Source of the DNA: Streptomyces sp. 130
GTDB lineage: Bacteria > Actinomycetota > Actinomycetes > Streptomycetales > Streptomycetaceae
Length of the DNA stretch: 35,022 bases
Reading direction: 5' to 3'
NCBI RefSeq assembly: GCF_007096885.1
Contig: NZ_VJNO01000056.1
Location: 1-35,022, forward strand
Shown: one piece after another, positions 8,279 to 16,002 of the stretch
How the letters are laid out: every line of letters begins with the position of its first letter
How positions within the stretch are numbered: the first letter of the stretch is position 1
Notes under the pieces: model-generated
The model's database searches: none
What the model saw: the letters and a program-made list of their open reading frames with translations, nothing else
What the model was told of the DNA's origin: nothing
Position numbers and translations under genes: made by a program

Positions 8279-9630
8279 GGGCGGCCCCCGGGTCCGGTGC
8301 GCTGTCCGGGCAGGTCCGGCGTTCCCGCGAGGTCGGCGCGTAAGTCGCGTAACAGCTGTTTCAGCCCCACCAGCCGGGCATGCGGCTCGCGCAGCCCGCG
8401 CAGCTCCCCCAGCCGGCGCCGGCGCGCCGCCGGGTCCGTGGCCGGGCGCGGGGGCGCGGACGCGGAGTCGGTCAGGCCGTCCAGGCGGGACCAGACGCGC
8501 TCCATGCGTTCGGCCCTTTCCAGCAGCTCCTCGGCGCGCTCGTCCAGCGCCGGTACGAGCAGGTGGCGCTCCACGGCTTCGGGCGCCGGGCCCTGGGTGC
8601 CGCGTACGACGATCAGCAGCCGGAAGCCGAGGGTGCGCACCCGGGCCAGGACGCGTACGAACCCCGCCGGGTCCGGGGTCTCGTCCAGGCCGATCACCGC
8701 GAGGACCGGGCCGGCGGCGGGGCGCCCGGCGACTGAGCGTTCGGGTTCGTCGCCGCCTTCGAGGAGCCAGTCGCGGTAGCGGTTGCGCTGGTGGAGCGGG
8801 GGGCGCAGCTGGGCGACGAGGGTGTCCACCAGTGCGTCGGGGCTGCCGCTGGTGCCCTGGTGGACGAGGTGGGCGCGGTGCAGCTGGTGGCGCAGGGTGC
8901 GGTCGCGGCCACCGCCTTCGGGGATGACGCTGAAGCGTACGGAGGGCTGGTCGGCGCCCGCGAACCAGCGCCGAAGCCGCCCGGCGAGGGCGTGGTCCCA
9001 GCCGTCCGGGCCGCTCAGCTCGGCGACCAGGGGCACGAGTTCCGCGATGCGGTCGACGGGGATCATGTACGAGAAGGCGAGGTCGTTCTCCGTGGGCAGC
9101 TCCATCTCCAGGTCGCCGCGCCAGCTGACGACGAGTCCGACGACGCTCTCGGGGCGCTCGCCCCGGCGCCCGGTGTGGACGGCGGCGCCGCTGAAGCCGG
9201 GGCGCACCACCTCGGCGTTGGTGCGGGCGTCGAGCTGCACCCAGTTGCCGTGGAGGCCGCTGATCCGGCCGGCGAGCCACATGCCGTCCGCGTCGAAGGG
9301 CGCCGCGTAGCCGCCGAGCCACACCTCGGCACCGCGTTCCAGGCGCCGGGACAGGGGCGCGGGTTCGGCCTGGGGGCGGGGGCCGTCCAGGGCGAGGACG
9401 GCGACGTCCTCGCGGTCGGGGAGCCAGCCGTCCGGGGCGACCCGGGCGGCGACCGGCGGGATGCCGGGGTTCTCGGCGAACTCGACCCACATCCGGGCAT
9501 CCGGTCCCCCGACGACGTGGGCGCAGGTCAGCATCCGGTCCTGGGTGATCAGCACCCCGGCCCCGCACACCGGCCCGTCCGGGCCGTCCCGGCGCAGTCG
9601 CAACCGCCAGTCCGCTCTCAGCTCCCCCAT
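8275..9630 (-). CDS. Trypsin-like serine protease domain protein, cytoplasmic, first gene of kinase cassette
   Basis: The protein has 451 residues. Residues 1-210 form a trypsin-like domain with a complete apparent triad: H38 in LTCAHVV, D75 in DREDVAVLALD, S147 in RPGFSGAAV. There is no signal peptide or membrane helix, so it should act inside the cell, unlike most streptomycete trypsins. Residues about 225-451 form a second domain with a hydrophobic strand (PVLAVIGLDE, LLIVVRG) and a long helical, Arg/Leu-rich end; I cannot name it, though such tails are seen on proteases tied to signalling or conflict modules. It is the first gene of the cassette, and its stop overlaps the kinase start (ATGA). 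The kinase or the VWA protein is a natural candidate substrate, but this is inference. Confidence 0.8.
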   Translation of the reverse strand: MGELRADWRLRLRRDGPDGPVCGAGVLITQDRMLTCAHVVGGPDARMWVEFAENPGIPPVAARVAPDGWLPDREDVAVLALDGPRPQAEPAPLSRRLERGAEVWLGGYAAPFDADGMWLAGRISGLHGNWVQLDARTNAEVVRPGFSGAAVHTGRRGERPESVVGLVVSWRGDLEMELPTENDLAFSYMIPVDRIAELVPLVAELSGPDGWDHALAGRLRRWFAGADQPSVRFSVIPEGGGRDRTLRHQLHRAHLVHQGTSGSPDALVDTLVAQLRPPLHQRNRYRDWLLEGGDEPERSVAGRPAAGPVLAVIGLDETPDPAGFVRVLARVRTLGFRLLIVVRGTQGPAPEAVERHLLVPALDERAEELLERAERMERVWSRLDGLTDSASAPPRPATDPAARRRRLGELRGLREPHARLVGLKQLLRDLRADLAGTPDLPGQRTGPGGRP

Positions 9631-10129
9631 GGTTCACGAGCGTACGCGCGCACGGGCCCCGCTTCCCAGAGTCCGGACGCGGCCACGGCCGGGAGCGGCC
9701 CCACCAGGGCCGGGACGGCTGCCGATGCGGCGGCCGGGACGCCCGCCGGCGTACGGCTCGGTGACAGGCGCACCGCGTAGCCGCCGGCCCCGCGCACCGT
9801 CGACGGCGGACGCCCCCGGAGGGTTCCGCCGGTCCGACGACCGCCTTCCGCGAGTCCGGGCGGGGCCCGGCCGGGCGGAGCCGGGACGACCGGGGCGCCG
9901 CGTTCAGTTCCTGATCACGAGGCGTGCGGGCGTCGGGCAGCAGCCAGGCAAGTACCGCTCACCAGCGTCGAGTTGTGAAGAGTTCTTCTTTTTGAGAGCG
10001 CTCTCAGTCACAAGTATTGACGCCCGTGCCGCGCACCGAGAAAGTGGTGCGCACCGCGGACGCCCCCCGCTCCACGTTCCCCGCACGGTCCACCCGTCCG
10101 CGCCCCCCACGTACCCCCGGAGTCGCCTC
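9631..10129. other. 499-base intergenic control region between kinase cassette and GH64 gene
   Basis: Both flanking genes read away from this region, so it must hold the promoters of the kinase cassette (reverse) and of the GH64 glucanase (forward). About 9640-9900 is very GC-rich and open in several frames, but I see no start with a ribosome site and no recognisable protein. From 9975 the base composition changes to an AT-richer stretch with the LacI-type palindrome. Confidence 0.6.
9993..10006. promoter_or_regulatory. LacI-family operator upstream of GH64 gene
   Basis: TGAGAGCGCTCTCA is a perfect 14-bp palindrome, the classic form bound by LacI/GalR-family sugar repressors; the Streptomyces CebR site TGGGAGCGCTCCCA is the same pattern. 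It overlaps a TTGAGA -35-like element (9992-9997) and sits 124 bases before the glucanase ATG. The glucanase is therefore probably induced by a glucan breakdown product. No LacI-type gene lies in the window. Confidence 0.8.
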
Positions 10130-11359
10130 ATGATTTCGCGCCGGAAGTTCCTGACGGGCGGTGCCGCCGCCACCGCCACCGCACTGAGCTACCCGATCTG
10201 GGGCAGCGCGCTGAGCCCGAGCGCGTCGGCCGCCGCCGCCACCTGCGAACTGGCCCTCGTCAACAAGTCGTTGCCCGGCCGCGTCAACGCCTACGTCACC
10301 GGCCACGAGCAGGGCACCGGCCGCTGGGTCCTGCTGCGCGCCGACGGCGGCGTCTACCACCCCGACTCCCCCTCGGCCCCGCAGACCCCGCTGCCGGTCG
10401 ACTGCGCCATCCCGCTGAACGGGGCGGGCGGCGCGCCCGTCGTCCTGACCCTGCCTCAGATGTACGGCGCCCGGGTCTACTTCGTCCGCGACGACACCCT
10501 GACCTTCTACCTCAACCCGGGCCCGGCCCTGGTCGAGCCGGCGTTCGCCACCGCCGCGGACCCGAACTACGGGCGGACCTGGTCGTTCTGCGAGTTCACG
10601 TTCAACCCGCAGCAGCTGTACGCCAACATCAGCTACGTCGATCTGGTGACCGCGCTCCCGATCGGCCTGACCCTGGAGGGCGACGCCACCCACACCGTCG
10701 CCCCGCTCCCCGACGGCGCCGTGCGGCGGATCGCCGACGGCCTCATCGCCCAGGCCGCCGCCGACGGCCAGCCCTGGGACAAGCTGGTGACCCGCGGCGC
10801 GGACGGCAGCGTGCTGCGGGTCATCTCGCCGCAGAACCTGATGGCGCCCTACTTCGACCGGCCCGACCAGATGCCGTTCCGGGACCTGTTCACGGCGCAG
10901 ATCGACCAGGTCTGGGAGAAGTACCGCTCGACGGACCTGCGCATCGACCTGCAGGGCGGGCGCGGCGTGCGCAGGGGCCGGGTCAGCGGGGACACCCTGG
11001 TGTTCGAGGGCGGGCACACCTTCGGCAAGCCGGTCTCCAAGGACATCTTCACCTGCAACCACGGGCCGTTCACCAACAACCCGGCGGACAGCGACGACAA
11101 GAAGGCCCTGCTGGCCCGGCTCGCGGCGGGCTTCAACCGCTCGATCATGCTCAGCCACCCGGACCAGCCCAACGGCACCTCGGTGGCCGACTACTACCAG
11201 GGCGCGGTGACCAACCACTGGTCCCGGATCGTCCACGCCAACAGCCCGATCGGCTACGCCTTCCCGTACGACGACGTGCGCCCGGACGGTCAGCCGGACG
11301 TCTCGGGCGCCGCGAACGACGGCAACCCGAGGCGGTTCACGGTGAGCGTCGGTTCCTGA
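10130..11359 (+). CDS. Secreted GH64 endo-beta-1,3-glucanase (laminaripentaose-producing type)
   Basis: The protein has 409 residues. The start ISRRKFL followed by a hydrophobic stretch and ASA/AAA near residue 34-37 is a twin-arginine (Tat) signal. The mature part matches GH64 glucanases, which cut beta-1,3-glucan of fungal or plant cell walls: LALVNKS (41-47), VTGHEQGTGRWVLLRADG, FTFNPQQLYANISYVDLV. The two catalytic acids of the family are 16 residues apart (Glu154 and Asp170 in the Streptomyces matensis enzyme); here E155 (CEF) and D171 (YVD) keep that spacing. The length fits a single catalytic domain; no carbohydrate-binding module follows. It is monocistronic, controlled by the LacI-type palindrome and closed by a strong hairpin. 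Confidence 0.92.
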   Translation: MISRRKFLTGGAAATATALSYPIWGSALSPSASAAAATCELALVNKSLPGRVNAYVTGHEQGTGRWVLLRADGGVYHPDSPSAPQTPLPVDCAIPLNGAGGAPVVLTLPQMYGARVYFVRDDTLTFYLNPGPALVEPAFATAADPNYGRTWSFCEFTFNPQQLYANISYVDLVTALPIGLTLEGDATHTVAPLPDGAVRRIADGLIAQAAADGQPWDKLVTRGADGSVLRVISPQNLMAPYFDRPDQMPFRDLFTAQIDQVWEKYRSTDLRIDLQGGRGVRRGRVSGDTLVFEGGHTFGKPVSKDIFTCNHGPFTNNPADSDDKKALLARLAAGFNRSIMLSHPDQPNGTSVADYYQGAVTNHWSRIVHANSPIGYAFPYDDVRPDGQPDVSGAANDGNPRRFTVSVGS

Positions 11360-11383
11360 GCCCGGCCCATCCCCCACAGAACC

Positions 11384-11420
11384 GGGAGGACCCCCGTCCG
11401 GGCGGGACGGGGGTCCTCCC
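11384..11420. terminator. Strong terminator between GH64 gene and ROK kinase gene
   Basis: The arms 11384-11399 and 11405-11420 are a perfect 16-bp inverted repeat with a 5-base loop. The hairpin lies 25 bases after the glucanase stop and 38 bases after the end of the convergent ROK kinase gene, so it can serve both. Confidence 0.88.
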
Positions 11421-11458
11421 CATGTGCGCGCGGGCCGCTCCCGGGCGCCGGTCCGGGA

Positions 11459-12394
11459 TCAGGCGGGGGCGCCCACCGCGAGCTCACGCCGGGCCCGTGC
11501 GGCGGCGCCGACCGGTACGGCGTCGGAGCCCAGGCCGGAGCGCACCAGCCGGACCGGGTGGCCGCTGACCGGCGGTTCGGCGCTCAGCGACGCGAGGACG
11601 AGGGGGCTCAGCAGCGGCCAGGCGCCACTGACCCCGCCGCCCACGACCACCGTCGTGATGTCGACGACACCCGCGGTCATCACGATCGCCCGCGCGATGC
11701 CGGCACCGGCGGCCTCGTACACCGCGAGGGCGTCCTCGTCACCGCCCCGCGCGGCCTGGGCGACCTCGCGGGCGGTCAGGCGGCGGCCGGTGCGCTCCGC
11801 GTAGCGGGCGCCGATGGACCGGCCCGAGGCCAGGGTCTCCAGGTGGCCGCGCCCGCCGCAGGAGCACAGCAGATCGCCGAAGCCGGGGATGTGCCCGATC
11901 TCGCCGGCCGCGCCGTGCGGGCCGGTGAAGAGCGCGCCGTCGCTCCACAGCGCCCCGCCGACGCCGGTGCCGAGGGTGATGCCCAGGACGTCCGGCTCGT
12001 CCCGGACCGCGCCGCCCGACGTCTCCCCGTACAGGAAGGCGTTGACGTCGTTGTCCAGGAAGGCGGGGACGCCCAGCGCCTCCTGGAGGGCGTCCGTCAC
12101 CCCGAATCCGGCCCAGCCGGTGAAGGAGTCGCTGGCGACCAGGATGTGACCGGTGGCGGAGTCCACGACGCCGGCGGCACCGACCCCGCAGCCGGTGAGC
12201 CGGCCGGGGGTGCGCCCCAGCAGCGGGGTCAGCGCGTCCAGGGCCGCGCGGATCATGGCCGCGCCTCCGTGGGCCGCCGGGGTGGCCGTCTCGGCGCGGT
12301 CCAGGACGGTCAGGTCGTCGTCGCACAGCACCACCTGCGTGGTGGTGCCGCCGATGTCCACTCCGGCGAAGAGCCGGCGGTCGTACGCGTTCAT
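11459..12394 (-). CDS. ROK-family sugar kinase
   Basis: The protein has 311 residues, typical of ROK sugar kinases (glucokinase, fructokinase, N-acetyl-amino-sugar kinases). Motifs: phosphate loop DIGGTTTQ (13-20), catalytic base D116 in LDNDVNAF, GTGVGGAL (142-149), and the ROK ExGH motif GEIGH (164-168). The zinc-site segment reads C177-S-C179-G-G-R-G-H184-L-E186: the usual last Cys of CxCGxxGCxE is His, which can still bind zinc. It has no DNA-binding domain, so it is an enzyme. Its ATG overlaps the stop of the ABC ATPase gene, and it is the last gene of the importer operon; the imported compound or a product of it is thus likely phosphorylated on a sugar. Confidence 0.87.
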   Translation of the reverse strand: MNAYDRRLFAGVDIGGTTTQVVLCDDDLTVLDRAETATPAAHGGAAMIRAALDALTPLLGRTPGRLTGCGVGAAGVVDSATGHILVASDSFTGWAGFGVTDALQEALGVPAFLDNDVNAFLYGETSGGAVRDEPDVLGITLGTGVGGALWSDGALFTGPHGAAGEIGHIPGFGDLLCSCGGRGHLETLASGRSIGARYAERTGRRLTAREVAQAARGGDEDALAVYEAAGAGIARAIVMTAGVVDITTVVVGGGVSGAWPLLSPLVLASLSAEPPVSGHPVRLVRSGLGSDAVPVGAAARARRELAVGAPA

Positions 12395-14103
12395 GCCCGG
12401 GCCTCCGTCCGGCCGGCCGCGAGGGCGGCCAGGCGCTCGGCCCTGCGAGCGCGCTGGACCACCGGGTCCGGCACCGGTACGGCGGCCAGCAGGCCGCGGG
12501 TGTAGTCGGTCTCCGGGTGCAGGAGGGTCTCCCCGGTGGGGCCCTGCTCCTGGATGCGGCCTCCCCGCAGCACCACGACGCGCTGGGCGAAGTGCTGGAC
12601 GACGGCCAGGTCGTGGGAGACGAAGAGACAGGCGAAGCCCAGCTCGTCCTGGAGCTCGGAGATCACTTCGAGCACCGCCTGCTGGACGCTGACGTCCAGG
12701 GCGCTGGTGGGCTCGTCGGCGACCAGCAGCCGGGGCTCCAGCACCAGCGCGCGGGCCAGGCTCACGCGCTGCCGCTGGCCGCCGGACAGCTCCCGGGGCG
12801 CGCGGTCGGCGACCTCGCGGGGCAGCCGGACGCGGTCCAGGACCGCGGCCACCTTGTCCCTGCGGTCCTTGGCGGAGAGTTTCGCGCGGTGCACCCTGAG
12901 CGGCTCGGCGACGCACTCCCCGACCGTCATCCGGGCGTCCAGCGACGCGACCGGGTCCTGCAGGACCACGCCGATGCCGGCGCGCAGGGCCCGGCGGGCC
13001 CGGGCGCGGGTGCGCGCCAGGTCGTTGCCGAACAGCGAGACCGTGCCGGAGGTCGGGGCGATCAGGCCCAGGGCGACCCGGGAGGCGGTGGACTTGCCGG
13101 AACCCGACTCGCCGACCAGGCCCAGCGTCTGGCCGGGGTGCACGGCGAGGGAGACGCCGTCGAGCGCCCGCACCGCGTTCCTGCCGCGTCCGAAGACCAC
13201 GCAGACATCGCGGAGCTCGGCGACCGGCTCGGTGTCCGGGGTCTTGGCGGCGGCCGGGGCCGGGGCGGCCTTGTCCGCCTCGGCCACCGACAGCCGGGGG
13301 ACGGCGGCCAGCAGGCGGCGGGTGTAGTCGTGGGAGGGGCGCAGGAGCACGTCCTCGACCGGGCCGGTCTCCACGATCTCCCCGTGGTACATCACGGCGA
13401 CGCGGTCGGCGAAGTCGGCGACGACACCCATGTTGTGGGTGACCAGCAGGACGCCGGTGCCCGTCTCGGCGGCGAGGCGGCGCAGCAGGTCGAGGATCTC
13501 CGCCTGCACCGTGACGTCCAGCGCGGTGGTGGGTTCGTCGGCGATCAGCAGGGCGGGGTCGTTGGCGATGGCCATCGCGATGACCACGCGCTGGCGCTGG
13601 CCTCCGGAGAGCTGGAAGGGGTAGGCCGTGGCCCGCTTCTCCGGCTCGGGGATGCCGACCTTGCGCAGGAGGGCGACCGCCTCCTCGGCGGCCTCCTTGG
13701 CGGACACGTCGCGGTGGTTGCGGATGACCTCGGCGATCTGCCGGCCGACCCGGGTCAGCGGGTCCAGGGCGGTCGCCGGCTCCTGGAAGACCATGGAGGC
13801 GGTCCGGCCGCGCAGTGCGGCGAGTTCGCCCTCGCGGGCGCCGACGACCTCGGTGCCCGCGATGACCGCGCTGCCGGTGGCGCGGGCGTTGCCGGACAGC
13901 AGGCCCATCGCGGCCAGCGCGATGGTCGACTTGCCCGAGCCCGACTCGCCGACGAGTGCCAGCGTCTCGCCGGGCGCGACGCGCAGCGACACGCCCCGGA
14001 CGGCCGGCACCTCACCGGTCTCGGTGGTGAAGACGACACCGAGGTCGTCCAGTTCGAGGATCGGCCCGGCCTGTCGTGCGGCGGGGCCCTGGGTGGCGGT
14101 CAT
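12391..14103 (-). CDS. Fused double ATPase of oligopeptide-type ABC importer (DppD-DppF fusion)
   Basis: The protein has 570 residues with two complete nucleotide-binding domains. Domain 1 (about 15-275): Walker A GESGSGKST, signature LSGGQRQR, Walker B ALLIADEPTTALD, switch His in VTHNM. Domain 2 (about 300-555): GESGSGKST, LSGGQRQR, LLVADEPTSALD, VSHDL. Both carry the C-terminal DYTRRLLAAVP / DYTRGLLAAVP segment typical of the oligopeptide/nickel (DppD/DppF) family. It energises import through the two permeases that precede it on the same strand, overlapping the second by 4 bases. One chain replaces the usual DppD plus DppF pair, a common arrangement in actinobacteria. Confidence 0.94.
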   Translation of the reverse strand: MTATQGPAARQAGPILELDDLGVVFTTETGEVPAVRGVSLRVAPGETLALVGESGSGKSTIALAAMGLLSGNARATGSAVIAGTEVVGAREGELAALRGRTASMVFQEPATALDPLTRVGRQIAEVIRNHRDVSAKEAAEEAVALLRKVGIPEPEKRATAYPFQLSGGQRQRVVIAMAIANDPALLIADEPTTALDVTVQAEILDLLRRLAAETGTGVLLVTHNMGVVADFADRVAVMYHGEIVETGPVEDVLLRPSHDYTRRLLAAVPRLSVAEADKAAPAPAAAKTPDTEPVAELRDVCVVFGRGRNAVRALDGVSLAVHPGQTLGLVGESGSGKSTASRVALGLIAPTSGTVSLFGNDLARTRARARRALRAGIGVVLQDPVASLDARMTVGECVAEPLRVHRAKLSAKDRRDKVAAVLDRVRLPREVADRAPRELSGGQRQRVSLARALVLEPRLLVADEPTSALDVSVQQAVLEVISELQDELGFACLFVSHDLAVVQHFAQRVVVLRGGRIQEQGPTGETLLHPETDYTRGLLAAVPVPDPVVQRARRAERLAALAAGRTEARA

Positions 14104-14996
14104 CCGCGTCCCCTCACGTCGAATGCGTCGCGGAGCCCGTCCCCGATCGCGTTGAACGCCCACACCACCAGGATGATGGCCAGGCCGGGCGGAATGATGA
14201 GCCACCAGTAGCCGGAGTAGGCCGCGGTGAGACCGGCCGAGAGCATGCCGCCCCAGTCGGTGGACGGCGGCTGGACCCCCAGGCCCAGATACGAGACGTA
14301 GGCGACGAGCAGAATGGCGTCGGCGATCTGGAAGGTGGCCGCGACGATGATGGTCGAGACCGAGTTCGGCAGGATGTGCCGGATGATCGCCCGGCCGTGC
14401 GTGCCGCCGATCGCGCGGAGCGTCAGCACGTAGTCGCGGTTCTTCAGACTCAGGGTCTCGGCCCTGATCAGGCGGGACGGCACCAGCCAGGACACGAAGC
14501 CCAGGATGACGATCAGCCCGGTCAGGTCCGGGGTGGTGATGGCGGAGACCACCAGCAGGATGAAGAGCGCCGGGATGGCGATCCCGGCGTCCACGATCCG
14601 CATCATGACGGCGTCCACCCAGCCGCCCGCGTAGCCGGCGACGGCGCCCCAGAGGGTGCCGATGACGGTGGCCAGGACGCCCGCGGCGAGACCGACGATC
14701 AGCGACACCTTGCCGCCGTACATGAGCCGGCCCAGTACGTCGTGGCCGACCGCGTCGGTGCCCAGCCAGTGGGAGCCGCTGGGGGCGAGGTTGACCTGCT
14801 GGAGCATCGTGTGGGTCTGGTCGGTGGAGTACACCAGCGGACCGGCGAAGCAGAACAGGACGAAGACGGCCACGACGCCGAGGCCGATCACGGCGAGCCG
14901 GTTGCGGCAGAAGCGCCGGACGGCGAGGCGGGACCCGGACGCCGCGACGGCGGCGGCCGTGCCGGGCGCCTGGCCCGGCTGGATGACGGCACTCAT
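14100..14996 (-). CDS. ABC importer permease, DppC type
   Basis: The protein has 298 residues. A cytoplasmic start of about 30 residues leads to a first membrane helix (RLAVIGLGVVAVFVLFCFAG), then the HWLGTDAVGHDVLGRLMYG segment that marks DppC/OppC permeases, and five more helices. The ATPase-coupling loop is the EAA-like YVLTLRAIGGTHGRAIIRHILPN. It pairs with the DppB-type permease upstream; each of the two gene junctions is a 4-base overlap. Confidence 0.93.
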   Translation of the reverse strand: MSAVIQPGQAPGTAAAVAASGSRLAVRRFCRNRLAVIGLGVVAVFVLFCFAGPLVYSTDQTHTMLQQVNLAPSGSHWLGTDAVGHDVLGRLMYGGKVSLIVGLAAGVLATVIGTLWGAVAGYAGGWVDAVMMRIVDAGIAIPALFILLVVSAITTPDLTGLIVILGFVSWLVPSRLIRAETLSLKNRDYVLTLRAIGGTHGRAIIRHILPNSVSTIIVAATFQIADAILLVAYVSYLGLGVQPPSTDWGGMLSAGLTAAYSGYWWLIIPPGLAIILVVWAFNAIGDGLRDAFDVRGRG

Positions 14997-15952
14997 GCCC
15001 GGCCTGCCTTCACTCGGGGGTCGATGACGCGCTGGACGATGTCGGCGAGGAGCGTGCCGGTCACCGTGGCGACCGCGATGACGAGCACGCAGCCGAGGAG
15101 CACGGGGTAGTCGGAGGACTGCGCGGCGGTCCAGAAGAGCAGCCCCATGCCCGGGTAGTTGAAGAGCTGCTCGACCACCAGCGCACCGCCGAAGAGCACC
15201 GGCACGTAGTACCCGAGCATGGCGACCACGGGCGTCAGCGAGTTGCGGAACACATGCCGCCACAGGATGGCGCGCGAGCGGGAACCGGCGGCCCGCGCGG
15301 TCCGGACGTAGTCCTCGGAGAGGTTCTCCAGGGTGGCCGCCCGCATGTAGCGGCTGAAGACCGCGATCATGGAGGCCGCGCCCGCGACCACCGGCAGCAC
15401 CAGTGCCTGCGGTTCGGAGATCACCTGGGCGAGCGTGTCGCCCTGCGGTGCCTGGGAGGGGAACCACGGCAGCGTCTGGCTGAACAGCAGCACCAGGACC
15501 AGCCCGAGGAAGTACACGGGCGTGGAGTAGGCGATGAAGCTCAGCGTGGTGATGATGTAGTCGGCGGGCTTGTTGCGCCGCACGGCCTGCCACATCCCCA
15601 TCGGGATCGCCAGCAGCAGGCCGACGATCGCCGACAGGACGGTGAGCAGCAGGGTCTTCGGCAGCCGTTCGGTGATCAGCTGGGACACCGGCTCGTTGAG
15701 CGTGTACGAGGTCCCGAGGTCACCGTGCAACAGCTGGTTGAGGTAGTAGAAGTACTGCACGGGCAGCGGCTTGTCGAGGCCCTGTTCGTGGTTGAAGGAC
15801 GCGATCTGCTGCGCGGTGGCCTGCGGGCCGAGGATCCCGCGAGCGGGACCCCCGGGCAGGGCGTGCAGCAGACCGAAGACCACGATCGTCACGATGACGA
15901 TCACCACGACGGCCTGGAGTATCCGCCTGATGAGGTACGAGGAGGTGCTCAT
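14993..15952 (-). CDS. ABC importer permease, DppB type
   Basis: The protein has 319 residues starting SSYLIRRILQAVVV, the usual DppB/OppB beginning with one membrane helix, then a periplasmic-side loop with GLDKPLPVQYFYYL and LHGDLGTSY, then five helices. The coupling loop DYVRTARAAGSRSRAILWRH and the closing VQRVIDPRVK are family hallmarks. It starts 50 bases after the binding-protein stop and overlaps the DppC-type gene. Confidence 0.93.
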   Translation of the reverse strand: MSTSSYLIRRILQAVVVIVIVTIVVFGLLHALPGGPARGILGPQATAQQIASFNHEQGLDKPLPVQYFYYLNQLLHGDLGTSYTLNEPVSQLITERLPKTLLLTVLSAIVGLLLAIPMGMWQAVRRNKPADYIITTLSFIAYSTPVYFLGLVLVLLFSQTLPWFPSQAPQGDTLAQVISEPQALVLPVVAGAASMIAVFSRYMRAATLENLSEDYVRTARAAGSRSRAILWRHVFRNSLTPVVAMLGYYVPVLFGGALVVEQLFNYPGMGLLFWTAAQSSDYPVLLGCVLVIAVATVTGTLLADIVQRVIDPRVKAGRA

Positions 15953-16002
15953 GTGATTTCCGGTCGCTTCGGCTCAGTGATGCGCGTGGTGGGCGACCGG
16001 GG

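Noticed and set aside
9904..10179. Reverse open frame ending in RLVIRN, reminiscent of enzyme C-termini
   Set aside because: It would start inside the GH64 gene and runs across the LacI-type promoter; no domain is recognisable.
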